A stretch of 64,000 bases of DNA from Naumannella cuiyingiana (lineage in GTDB: Bacteria; Actinomycetota; Actinomycetes; Propionibacteriales; Propionibacteriaceae), in the NCBI RefSeq assembly GCF_013408305.1, contig NZ_JACBZS010000001.1, positions 62,001-126,000 of the forward strand. Reading direction: 5' to 3'. The notes under the pieces are model-generated. The model did not search any database, was not told the origin of the DNA, and saw nothing but the letters and a program-made list of their open reading frames with translations. A program made the translations under genes and the position numbers. Shown piece by piece: positions 18,784-30,326 of this stretch. How positions within the stretch are numbered: the stretch's first letter is position 1; each line of letters opens with the position of its first letter.

Positions 18784-20243
18784 CAGCGAAACCCCCAGAC
18801 GGCAAGTTGTCCGCCGGGCCCGAGGTAGGCCCGGCCGGTGGTCGAGATACCCGGCCCCATCCAGGTGTCGCGGTCCTCGCGCCACAGCGGCAACACGGTG
18901 GCGTCGCGGGCGGAGAGCACCTGCAGGTCGGCCAGCACTGCCCGCCGGTCGGCCAGCGTCGCCGCCGCGCCCAGCCGGGCCGCGAGCGCGCGGGCCTCGT
19001 CGGCCGATTCCGGCAGGGGCGCCGCCAGCCAGGGCAGCAACTGGGCGATCGGGCTGTCGGTCGCCGGTTCCGGCGAGCCCAGCCACAGGTCGGCTCGCCG
19101 CTCGTCGGGCTGGACCAGCACGTCGAACCCGGCCCCCCGCAACGCGGCGGACACCCGCTCGGCGCGCAGCGCCTCGTCGGCGACGTCGTTGTCGAAGCCG
19201 AGGCTGACCCGAACCGGCGGGCCGGTCCGCGGCTCGGTCGCGTCGCCGAACACGGCCCGGTAGCCGGGCGCGTCCGGCGGCAGCAAGGAGAAGTCGGTCC
19301 GCAGCGGGGTGACCGCGTCGGCCACCCGGCCGCGCAACTCGGCGTCGGCGCGCAGGGCCGAGCGGGGCGACCAGGCGAGCGTCCACGAACGCCCGGCCGG
19401 CTCGACCAGGCGGCGGAATCCGTCCCGGGTGGTGCCGAGCGGATTCGCCTCGACCTGCACGCCCAGCGCGCCCTCCTGCTGTTCGTCGAGGCCGCCCCAG
19501 ACGACATCGACCTCGGCATTGGTCATCGCATTGCGCAAGAACTCGCTCGCCTCGTAGCGCTGGATGCTGAGCCGCTCCTGGCCCGAGGGCGCGAATCCGA
19601 CATAGTCGGGGTAGGCGGTGAAGCCGACGCGGTGCTCGGTGATGATCTCCATCCGGTACGGCCCGCTGCCCACCGCGAGCTGGCTGGCCGGGCGGACCCG
19701 ATCCGGCCGGTAGGCGGCCGGGCTGACCAGCGAGGCGACCGGTGCGGCGAGGGCGTACCCGAACTGATTGTCCGGCCGGCTCAGCCGGAAGACGACGGTG
19801 TCGGGGCCCGTCTCGATGCCCGCCAGCGCGGCGAAGAGTGTGCGCGCCTCGCCGGTGTCGTCGAGGGCGATCGCCCGCTCGATGCTGAACTTCACCGCCG
19901 CGGGGTCGACCGGCGTACCGTCGATGAACTCCAGGCCCTCCACCAGGGTGCACCGATAGCTCACCGGGGTCCGATAGACGCAATTGGCCGCGTCGGGTTT
20001 CAGCAGCCCGTCGCCGGGATCCAGCGCGAGCAGGCGCTGGAAACTGGCCAGCACCATGGCGTCGGACATGCCGACCCCGTTGGCCGCGGGATCGAGCCGG
20101 TTGAACGGTTCGGTGACACCGACGGTGAACGCCTTGCGCTCGGGGTGGCCCGGCTGGTTACCGGCCCAGGTACACGACGCGAGCAGCGTGGCGGCGGCGG
20201 TGAGCGCGACCAGGCGGGCGGCGAGGCGCCGCGCGCGGCTCAT
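18780..20243 (-). CDS. Peptide-type ABC transporter solute-binding lipoprotein (orphan)
   Basis: A 487-residue exported lipoprotein of the SBP_bac_5 (OppA/DppA-like) family. The signal peptide ends in lipobox LLASC, with Cys about residue 24. The mature protein begins FTVGVTEPFNRLDPAANG and has the family pattern of naming a start set, FIDGTPVDPAAVKFSIERA and GSGPYRMEI. No permease or ATPase gene lies beside it. It is coupled to both neighbours: ATGA overlap with the HAD gene (20240-20243) and GTGA overlap with trmI. Ligand is unknown; nickel, peptides or sugars are all handled by this family. It could work with a transporter elsewhere or act as a sensor. Confidence 0.87.
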   Translation of the reverse strand: MSRARRLAARLVALTAAATLLASCTWAGNQPGHPERKAFTVGVTEPFNRLDPAANGVGMSDAMVLASFQRLLALDPGDGLLKPDAANCVYRTPVSYRCTLVEGLEFIDGTPVDPAAVKFSIERAIALDDTGEARTLFAALAGIETGPDTVVFRLSRPDNQFGYALAAPVASLVSPAAYRPDRVRPASQLAVGSGPYRMEIITEHRVGFTAYPDYVGFAPSGQERLSIQRYEASEFLRNAMTNAEVDVVWGGLDEQQEGALGVQVEANPLGTTRDGFRRLVEPAGRSWTLAWSPRSALRADAELRGRVADAVTPLRTDFSLLPPDAPGYRAVFGDATEPRTGPPVRVSLGFDNDVADEALRAERVSAALRGAGFDVLVQPDERRADLWLGSPEPATDSPIAQLLPWLAAPLPESADEARALAARLGAAATLADRRAVLADLQVLSARDATVLPLWREDRDTWMGPGISTTGRAYLGPGGQLAVWGFRW

Positions 20244-20977
20244 GACGCGCCGGCGACCAGCCGGGCCATGGCCTCCGCGTCCAGGCCGGCCAGGGTGTCG
20301 ATCACCACCCGGCGCGGCTGCGCGGGCAGGGCGACCAGGTGCCGGATCCCGACGACGACGGCGCCCGCGGCATTGCCCGACGCCGCGCCCGGCACGGAAT
20401 CCTCCAGCACGACGCAGTCGGCGGCCGACACCCCGAGCCGGTGGGCCGCGGTCAGGTAGGGCTCCGGGTGGGGCTTGCCGTGGGTCACGTCGTCCCCGGC
20501 CACCACGGTGGCGAAGGTGTCCGGCGCCAACCGGTCCAGCACGGCGTCCAGGATCACCCGGTACGACGCCGACACCAGCGCGGACGGTACGCCCGCCGCG
20601 GCGAAGGAGGCGAGCAGCTCCCGGGCCCCGGGGCGCCACGGGATGTCGTGCTCGCGGATGTGCGCCACCACCCGGGTCACCAACTCATCGACCACCCCGG
20701 CCGGCGTCCAGCCGTGCCCCGGACCGAGCTGGGCGTCGAGCACCGACACGATGTAGCGCCCCGAGTCGAGCAGCGCGTTGCCGACCAGCCGCTCGGCGTC
20801 CTGATCGGTCCAGCGCACGCCGAGCCGGTCGGCAAGGGCGTACTGGGCCTGCACCCAGACGGGCTCGGTGTCGACCAGCGTCCCGTCGAAATCCCACAGC
20901 GCGGCGGCGGGTGGCCGTGCCGGGACGGGCGGCCGCTCGGCGGCGGCCTGCGAGGCTGACATGTTCATCGGCGTCAT
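20240..20977 (-). CDS. HAD-superfamily phosphatase, beta-phosphoglucomutase-like
   Basis: A 245-residue haloacid-dehalogenase hydrolase of subfamily I. Motif I is [12 protein letters not shown] with the nucleophilic and acid/base aspartates, motif II is the Ser of LVSASYR, motif III the Lys of [10 protein letters not shown], and motif [11 protein letters not shown] small helical cap lies between motifs I and II. The substrate, probably a phosphosugar or similar small phosphate, cannot be assigned. Three in-frame ATGs occur (20977, 20968, 20962); the first is used. The gene is divergent from metH with only about 40 bp between. Confidence 0.9.
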   Translation of the reverse strand: MTPMNMSASQAAAERPPVPARPPAAALWDFDGTLVDTEPVWVQAQYALADRLGVRWTDQDAERLVGNALLDSGRYIVSVLDAQLGPGHGWTPAGVVDELVTRVVAHIREHDIPWRPGARELLASFAAAGVPSALVSASYRVILDAVLDRLAPDTFATVVAGDDVTHGKPHPEPYLTAAHRLGVSAADCVVLEDSVPGAASGNAAGAVVVGIRHLVALPAQPRRVVIDTLAGLDAEAMARLVAGAS

Positions 20978-21016
20978 CTTCCCAAACCCGTCGCCGTCCG
21001 GACAAAAGCGCCGCCC

Positions 21017-24769
<3,753 letters not shown>

Positions 24770-24871
24770 GCAGGTCCCGGGGCGTGGCCGCACGGACTGT
24801 TCGGGCGGCAGGCGATGGCTGCCAACACCGGGCAACGTCTCGCGATCGGCTCGGGTTCCCGAACGGGCAAC

Positions 24872-24877
24872 TACAGT
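24872..24877 (+). promoter_or_regulatory. -10 box (TACAGT) for the PAC2 gene
   Basis: TACAGT is followed 7 nt later by the ATG at 24885, with no Shine-Dalgarno sequence. This is the leaderless arrangement repeated elsewhere in the window. Confidence 0.45.
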
Positions 24878-24884
24878 GGCGGGC

Positions 24885-25739
24885 ATGGCAGAACATCGCC
24901 CCGAGCTGAGGGACCTGCACGACCCGGTCGTGGTGATGGCCTTCTCCGGTTGGAACGACGCGGCGAGCGCCGCGAGTTCCTGCCTGGAGCACCTGCGGGA
25001 CACGCTCGGGGCGGAGCAGGCGTTCGCTATCGACGGCGAGGACTTCTACGACTTCCAGGTGAACCGGCCGACGGTACGCCGGGACTCCCCGACCGAGGCC
25101 ATCCACAGTTGGCCCGAGACCACCGTCAGCGTGGCCCGGGTGGCCGGCGGCAGCGGCGAGACGCGTGACCTGGTTCTGGTCACCGGGCCGGAGCCGAACC
25201 TGCGCTGGCGCGGCTTCACCCGGCTGGTGATGTCGGCCCTGCGCAGCGCCCAGCCGTCCGTCGTGGTGATGCTCGGCGCGCTGTTGTCGGATTGCCCGCA
25301 CACCCGGCCGGTGCCGGTCTCGGGCAGCACGGTGCATCCCGATCTGCTCGAGCGGCACGGGCTCGACCTGCCGGACTACGAGGGGCCGACCGGGATCGTC
25401 GGGTTGCTCTCGGAGGCGTGCAGCGAGGCGGGCTGGCCGACGGTGAACCTGTGGGCGGCGGTCCCGCACTATGTCGCGCACCCGCCCTGCCCGAAGGCGA
25501 CGCTGGCGCTGCTCAGCCGGTTGGAGGACGTGATCGACCTGCCGCTGGAGGTCGGCGAGCTGCCGGAGATGGCCCGGGCATGGCAGCGCGGCGTGGACGA
25601 GCTGGCGGCCGAGGACGGCGAGATCGCGGAGTACGTGACGCAGCTCGAGGAGAGCCAGGACGCCGACGGACTGCCCGAGGCCAGCGGGGACGCGATCGCC
25701 GCCGAGTTCCAGCGCTACCTGCGCCGCCGCGACGCCTGA
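24885..25739 (+). CDS. PAC2 family protein
   Basis: A 284-residue protein of the PAC2 family (proteasome-assembly-chaperone-2 fold), with PVVVMAFSGWNDAASAAS at the N-terminus and VVMLGALLSDCPHTRPVPV and GLLSEACSEAGWPTVNLWAAVPHYV later. Archaeal relatives act as ATPases or chaperone-like factors; the actinobacterial members (Rv2125-like) have no firmly established role. The gene follows metH by 115 bp on the same strand, an adjacency also present in mycobacteria (Rv2124c-Rv2125), and is convergent with the siderophore-interacting protein gene 10 bp away. Because the genome has a proteasome, a role in its assembly is an appealing but unproven idea. Confidence 0.86.
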   Translation: MAEHRPELRDLHDPVVVMAFSGWNDAASAASSCLEHLRDTLGAEQAFAIDGEDFYDFQVNRPTVRRDSPTEAIHSWPETTVSVARVAGGSGETRDLVLVTGPEPNLRWRGFTRLVMSALRSAQPSVVVMLGALLSDCPHTRPVPVSGSTVHPDLLERHGLDLPDYEGPTGIVGLLSEACSEAGWPTVNLWAAVPHYVAHPPCPKATLALLSRLEDVIDLPLEVGELPEMARAWQRGVDELAAEDGEIAEYVTQLEESQDADGLPEASGDAIAAEFQRYLRRRDA

Positions 25740-25749
25740 ACATCGCGCG

Positions 25750-26490
25750 TCAGCCGACGGGCGTACGCGCCTTCCAGTAACCGAACACGCAGGTGGAGGC
25801 GGGCGGTCGCCGCAGCACCCGCCACAGATGGTTGCGGGCCGCCCGGCAACCCGCCGACTCGCCGGCGCCCCAGACATAGGTGTCGGCGGGCAGCTCCGCC
25901 ACCTGATCGACGACCGCCCGCGCCAGCGCCGCGCCCTGACCGGGGAACGGCACGTGCAGCCACCGCAGGTCCAGCGCCGCGGGGCTGGTCAGCGGCAGTT
26001 CATCGGCGTTGCCGGGAACGATCCCGACCACCCGGAAGCGTTCGTCCGGGGCGGCCTCCGCCAGGATCCGGCCCGCCGCCGGCAGCCCGCTGAGGTCGGT
26101 GACCAACAGCCGATCCACGGCCCCGGCGGGCGGGCGGTAGCTGCCGAAGGCGGGCGACAGGGCCACGCCCGACCGGCCCGGCGCGGCCTGTCGGGCCCAG
26201 TCGGCGGCGACGCCTCGCCCGTGCAGGACGAAGTCGAGGTCGATCTCGCCGCGGGCCCGGTCCAGTCGCCGAATGGTGTAGTTGCGCATCGGCGCCGACT
26301 CCGCCGGGTCGCGGCCGGTCCGCCCGATCACCGGTCGCTCGCGGCCGGGGTCGGGAAACAGCACCCGGCAGTAGTCGTCGGCCAGCCCTTCGGCCCGGTA
26401 GCCCCGCACGCCTTCGCCGGTCAGGGTGATCCGTTGCAGGTGCGGCCCGATCCGGCTGGACGCGCGTACCGTCGCCTCGACCCAGCTCAT
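25750..26490 (-). CDS. Siderophore-interacting protein (FAD ferric reductase family)
   Basis: A 246-residue FAD-binding protein that in this family reduces ferric siderophores with NAD(P)H in the cytoplasm. The FAD-binding signature reads MRNYTIRR (R-x-Y-T-x-R), followed by LDFVLHGRGVAADWARQA, then the SIP NAD(P)H domain with YVWGAGESAGCRAARNHL. It is slightly short for the family but appears whole. The ATG at 26490 is preferred; a longer ORF runs into rpe. It lies 16 bp downstream of rpe and probably shares its transcript. No siderophore or iron-transport genes are near. Confidence 0.86.
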   Translation of the reverse strand: MSWVEATVRASSRIGPHLQRITLTGEGVRGYRAEGLADDYCRVLFPDPGRERPVIGRTGRDPAESAPMRNYTIRRLDRARGEIDLDFVLHGRGVAADWARQAAPGRSGVALSPAFGSYRPPAGAVDRLLVTDLSGLPAAGRILAEAAPDERFRVVGIVPGNADELPLTSPAALDLRWLHVPFPGQGAALARAVVDQVAELPADTYVWGAGESAGCRAARNHLWRVLRRPPASTCVFGYWKARTPVG

Positions 26491-26506
26491 CGAGCGGCCG
26501 GCACGC

Positions 26507-27154
26507 TCACCCGGCCACCTCGGCGCGCAGCAGGTCGACCATCGCGGCCGGATCGTCGGCATTGAACACGGCGGAGCCGGCGACGAAGACATTCGCCCCG
26601 GCCTCGGCGCAGCGCTCGATCGTCTCGGGGCCGACGCCGCCGTCGACCTGCAACCAGATGTCGCGGTCGCCGAGCAGCTCGCGGGTGCGGGTGATCTTGG
26701 GCAGGCACAGGTCAAGGAACTTCTGACCGCCGAAGCCCGGCTCGACGGTCATGATCAACACCATGTCGACCTCGCCGAGGATGTCGCGGTAGCCGTCGAT
26801 GTCGGTCGCCGGGTTGAGCGCCATGCCTGCCCGGGCGCCGATCCGGCGCAGCTCGCGGGCGAGGCGGATGGGCGCCTTGGCGGCCTCGATGTGGAAGGTC
26901 ACCGACTCGGCCCCGGCCTCGGCATAGGACGGCGCCCAGCGGTCCGGGTCGGTGATCATCAGGTGGATGTCGAGGAACTGGTCGGTCGCCTTGCGGATCG
27001 ACTCGACGACCGGCAATCCGACGGTCAGGTTGGGGACGAAGTCGTAGTCCATCACGTCGATGTGCAGCCCGTCGGCATTCGCGACCGCGTCGATGTCGCG
27101 CTGCAGGTTGGCGAAATCGGCACTGAGCAGGCTCGGGGTGATCATCGTCTCCAC
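26507..27154 (-). CDS. rpe: Ribulose-phosphate 3-epimerase
   Basis: Interconverts ribulose 5-phosphate and xylulose 5-phosphate in the pentose phosphate pathway. The 215-residue TIM barrel has [29 protein letters not shown] with the metal-binding His-Asp, [19 protein letters not shown] and [11 protein letters not shown] with the catalytic Asp. The first in-frame start is GTG 27154, which lies 6 nt after a TAACCT box (27161-27166) and would give a leaderless message; ATG 27145 is the alternative. Same strand as rsmB and fmt, as in the conserved actinobacterial order fmt-rsmB-rpe. Confidence 0.96.
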   Translation of the reverse strand: METMITPSLLSADFANLQRDIDAVANADGLHIDVMDYDFVPNLTVGLPVVESIRKATDQFLDIHLMITDPDRWAPSYAEAGAESVTFHIEAAKAPIRLARELRRIGARAGMALNPATDIDGYRDILGEVDMVLIMTVEPGFGGQKFLDLCLPKITRTRELLGDRDIWLQVDGGVGPETIERCAEAGANVFVAGSAVFNADDPAAMVDLLRAEVAG

Positions 27155-27160
27155 CCCGGC

Positions 27161-27166
27161 AGGTTA
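27161..27166 (-). promoter_or_regulatory. -10 box (TAACCT) for rpe
   Basis: TAACCT on the minus strand is separated by 6 nt (GCCGGG) from the GTG of rpe, within the short gap after rsmB. A leaderless start is likely, which gives rpe its own promoter inside the cluster. Confidence 0.42.
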
Positions 27167-27182
27167 GCGGTTGCGCGCCGGC

Positions 27183-28559
27183 TCAGCCGGTCGCGCGCTT
27201 GCGCAGCAGCGCGATGAACATCGCGTCGGTGCCGTCGCGGTGCGGCCAGAGCTGGACGCGACCGTCCGGGCCGGTCGCCGCGGGCGCCTCGGGCAGCTCC
27301 GCGCGGACCGGCTCGGCGTCGGCGCGGGCGGCCAGCACGGCGTCCAGGACCTCGGCGGTCTCGGCGCGATGCGGGGAGCAGGTGACGTAGGCGACCAGGC
27401 CGCCCGGCTCGGCGAGGTCCAGCGCCGAGCCGAGCAAGGTCTCCTGCAGCGGCCGCAGCGCGGCGATGTCCTCCGGGTCGCGCCGCCAGCGCGCCTCCGG
27501 GCGCCGGCGTAGCGCGCCCAGGCCGGAGCAGGGGACGTCGGCGAGGACCCGGGCGAAGCTGCCCGCGGCCCAGGGCGGCGCGGTGCCGTCGGCGACGACC
27601 ACCTCCGGCGGCGACGGGTACGCCCGGAGCGCCCGCTCCACCAGCCGGACCCGGTGCGGTTGCGGCTCGGCCGCGATCAACTCGTCGCCGCGCTCGCGGG
27701 CCAGCCCGGCGAGCAGCGCCGCCTTCCCGCCCGGACCCGCACACAGGTCGAGCCAGCGCCCGGCCGGCGCGTCTCCTCGGGCCAGCGCGAGCGCGACGAG
27801 CTGCGAGCCCGGGTCCTGGACCCCGACGCGGCCCTCGCGTACCCCGGGAGCAGCCGAGGGATCACCGGACCAGCGCGCCCCGAACGGGGCGATCGGGTCG
27901 AGCGCGGCGCCCGCGGCGACCAGCTCGTCGACCTCGGCCAGCCCTGGGCGCACCGTCAGCCAGGTCTGCGGCGGGGCATTGTTGGCCTCGAGCGCGGCCA
28001 CCAGTTCGTCTGCCGGCAGCAGGTCGGCATAGGCCTGCACGATCCAGCGCGGGTGGTGCGTGCGGATCGCGATCGCGCCCAGCTCGTCCTCCCCGGCGCT
28101 CAGCAGCTCGGTCCAGGCCGGCAGGTCGCGCGCGGCGATCTTGCGCATCACCGCGTTCACCAGGCCGGTCACCCGCTCGCCGACCTCCACCCCGGCCAGG
28201 TCGACGCTGGCGGCGACGGCCGCGTGGTCCGGCACCCGCATGGCCAGGGCCTGGTGGGCGCCGAGGCGAAGCACGTCGAGCAGCGGCGGGTCGAACTCGC
28301 CCGGCGCGCGACCCGAGGCCGCCTCGATGATCAGGTCGTAGCTGCCCAGCGCCCGCAGCGTGCCGTTGGTCAGCTCGGTCGCGAAGGCGGCATCGCGCCC
28401 GGACACCCCCGCGCCGCGCAGTGCCTCGGGCAGCACCAGGTTGGCGTACGCATCGTGTTCGGACACCTCACGCAGCGTCCGGTACGCCGCGCGCCGCGCC
28501 GGATCGATCCGGCGCCGGCCGTGGCTGCGGCGCCGGGCCGGTCCGCGCCGCTCAGCCAT
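27183..28559 (-). CDS. rsmB: 16S rRNA (cytosine-967-C5)-methyltransferase RsmB
   Basis: Methylates C967 of 16S rRNA. The 458-residue protein has an N-terminal NusB-like RNA-binding domain (about residues 15-150) and a C-terminal Rossmann methyltransferase with WLDLCAGPGGKAALLAGLA (SAM motif I), DVPCSGLGALRRRPEARW (motif IV cysteine) and YVTCSPHRAETAEVL (catalytic motif VI cysteine). The ATG at 28559 overlaps the fmt stop by 8 bp; GTG 28571 would add four residues. A basic N-terminus precedes the NusB domain. It is coupled to fmt. Confidence 0.95.
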   Translation of the reverse strand: MAERRGPARRRSHGRRRIDPARRAAYRTLREVSEHDAYANLVLPEALRGAGVSGRDAAFATELTNGTLRALGSYDLIIEAASGRAPGEFDPPLLDVLRLGAHQALAMRVPDHAAVAASVDLAGVEVGERVTGLVNAVMRKIAARDLPAWTELLSAGEDELGAIAIRTHHPRWIVQAYADLLPADELVAALEANNAPPQTWLTVRPGLAEVDELVAAGAALDPIAPFGARWSGDPSAAPGVREGRVGVQDPGSQLVALALARGDAPAGRWLDLCAGPGGKAALLAGLARERGDELIAAEPQPHRVRLVERALRAYPSPPEVVVADGTAPPWAAGSFARVLADVPCSGLGALRRRPEARWRRDPEDIAALRPLQETLLGSALDLAEPGGLVAYVTCSPHRAETAEVLDAVLAARADAEPVRAELPEAPAATGPDGRVQLWPHRDGTDAMFIALLRKRATG

Positions 28560-29475
28560 CGAACCGCTCACCGGCGGCGAGTCCGGCGCCGCGGGCCCAG
28601 TCGGGGGCGGGCATCGCGCGCTTGCCGGGCGGCTGCACGGTGATCAACTCCAGCGGTCGGGTCCCGGTGCCGGCGAGCACCCGGCCACGTTCGATCCGCA
28701 GCTCGCCCGGCGGAAGTTGATCACCACCGACCATGCGCGCCCGGATGATCTTGAACCGCTCGCCGCGCAGGGTGGTCCAGGCGCCGGGCGCGGGCGAGCA
28801 CGCCCGGATCTGCCGGTCGAGGCGGTCGTCGGGGTCGGCCCAGTCGAGCCGCGCGTCACCGGTGTCGATCTTGGGCGCGCGGGTCGCGCCGTCGGCGGGC
28901 TGCGGGACCGGGCGCTCCCCCGCGGCGATCGCGTCGAGGGTCTCGACCAGCAGGCCGGCGCCGTCGACGGCCAGTCGGTCCAGCAGTTCGCCGGCGGTCT
29001 CCTCCGCGCCGACCGGCGTGCGCAGGGTCCGATAGATCGGGCCGGCGTCCAGCTCGCGGACCAGGGAGAACGTGCAGGCGCCCGTCTCGGCGTCTCCGGC
29101 CAGGATCGCGTGCTGGACGGGCGCCGCGCCGCGCCAGCGCGGAAGCAGGGAGAAGTGCAGGTTGACCCAGCCCCGCTCGGGAATGTCGATCACCTGCTGT
29201 GGGACCAGCGCGCCGTAGGCGACCACCGGAACGCAGTCCGGCGCGAGCTCTGTCAGGCGGGCGACGAACTCCGGGTCGCGGGGATGGCCGGGCCTGAGCA
29301 CCGGCAGTCCCAGCTCGTCCGCGCGGGCGGCCACGGGGCTGGCGCGCAGCTTCTTGCCGCGCCCGGCCGGGGCGTCGGGCCGGGTGATCACGCCGAGCAG
29401 CTCGTGTCCGGATGCGGCGACCGCGTCCAGGGAGGGGACGGCGACCTCGGGGGTTCCGGCAAGCAGCAGGCGCAC
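28552..29475 (-). CDS. fmt: Methionyl-tRNA formyltransferase
   Basis: Formylates initiator Met-tRNA using 10-formyltetrahydrofolate. The 307-residue protein reads LLLAGTPEVAVPSLDAV at the N-terminus, and VNLHFSLLPRWRGAAPVQHAI contains the conserved SLLP-x-RGAAP segment; the LDAGPIY motif and the C-terminal OB-like domain follow. The GTG start at 29475 lies 6 nt after a TAGGAT box. It heads the fmt-rsmB-(rpe-SIP) run on the minus strand. It is divergent from the peptidase E gene. Confidence 0.96.
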   Translation of the reverse strand: MRLLLAGTPEVAVPSLDAVAASGHELLGVITRPDAPAGRGKKLRASPVAARADELGLPVLRPGHPRDPEFVARLTELAPDCVPVVAYGALVPQQVIDIPERGWVNLHFSLLPRWRGAAPVQHAILAGDAETGACTFSLVRELDAGPIYRTLRTPVGAEETAGELLDRLAVDGAGLLVETLDAIAAGERPVPQPADGATRAPKIDTGDARLDWADPDDRLDRQIRACSPAPGAWTTLRGERFKIIRARMVGGDQLPPGELRIERGRVLAGTGTRPLELITVQPPGKRAMPAPDWARGAGLAAGERFDG

Positions 29476-29481
29476 CTCGCC

Positions 29482-29487
29482 ATCCTA
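29482..29487 (-). promoter_or_regulatory. -10 box (TAGGAT) for fmt
   Basis: TAGGAT-GGCGAG-GTG on the minus strand, very similar to the arrangement before lysR (TAGGAT-GGCGG-ATG). Suggests a leaderless fmt mRNA. Confidence 0.5.
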
Positions 29488-29585
29488 GGAGCCGCAACCA
29501 GCCCAGAAGCCGGACCACCCGCGCCCGAGCCACAGGCGAGCGGAATGCCCTTGCCCGCACCGCGCGGCGGTGGTTGGCTCGCGGC

Positions 29586-30314
29586 ATGCCCGCCGACGCA
29601 CCCACCATCCTCGCCACGTCCGGGGGCATCGGCCCGGGCACGCGTACCCGATGGGAGTTCACCGCCCTCACCCGTCATGCGGTGGACCTGTCCGGTGTCG
29701 CGGGTACGCCAAGGGTCTGCTTCCTCGCCACGGCCGGCGGCGACGACTCGGCCTATCTCGTGAACTTCTACACCGCCGCCCAGGCGGCCGGGTTCTCGCC
29801 CAGCCATCTCGCGCTGTTCCCGATGCCGAACGTCGCCGAACCTGCGGAGCTGCTGCTCGACCAGGACGTGATCTTCGTCGGCGGCGGCAGCGTCGCCGGG
29901 TTGCTGGCCCCGTGGCGGATGCACGGGGTCGACGCGGCGATGCATGCCGCCTGGCGCGCCGGCGTGGTGCTCACCGGAGTCTCCGCGGGTTCGCTGTGCT
30001 GGCACGCCGGCGGGACCACGGACTCGTTCGGCCCGCGCCTGCGCGCCGTGACCGACGGGCTGGGCTTCCTGCCGTACGCCAACGGCGTGCACCACGACTC
30101 CGAGCCGCAGCGCCGCCCGCTGTTCCAGCGGCTGATCGCGGACGGCACCCTGCCGGGCGGGTACGCCACCGACGACGGCGCCGGGCTGCTCTACCGCGAC
30201 ACCGAGCTGGTCGAGGCGCTCAGCGAGGAGCCCGGCCGCTACGCCTACCGGGTCGATCCCGGCGGCGACGGCACCGCCACCGAGGAGCGGCTGGACACCC
30301 GCCTGCTCCGCTGA
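29586..30314 (+). CDS. Peptidase E-like S51 peptidase
   Basis: A 242-residue cytoplasmic protein of peptidase family S51, whose members cleave dipeptides with N-terminal aspartate or cyanophycin-type products. GVSAGSLCW carries the nucleophile (Ser133, G-x-SAG), preceded by DVIFVGGGSVAGLL and followed by the acidic/His residues HHDSEPQRRPLF. ATSGGIGPGTRTRWE at the N-terminus and a LPGGYATDDGAGLLY strand fit the fold. The ATG at 29586 matches the family start; upstream sequence is non-coding. It is divergent from fmt and ends 12 bp from convergent priA. Confidence 0.88.
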   Translation: MPADAPTILATSGGIGPGTRTRWEFTALTRHAVDLSGVAGTPRVCFLATAGGDDSAYLVNFYTAAQAAGFSPSHLALFPMPNVAEPAELLLDQDVIFVGGGSVAGLLAPWRMHGVDAAMHAAWRAGVVLTGVSAGSLCWHAGGTTDSFGPRLRAVTDGLGFLPYANGVHHDSEPQRRPLFQRLIADGTLPGGYATDDGAGLLYRDTELVEALSEEPGRYAYRVDPGGDGTATEERLDTRLLR

Positions 30315-30326
30315 GGCCCGCGCCCC

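Noticed and set aside
20978-21016. Cobalamin riboswitch before metH
   Set aside because: The gap to the divergent HAD gene is about 40 bp, far too short for such an element, and no B12-box is visible.
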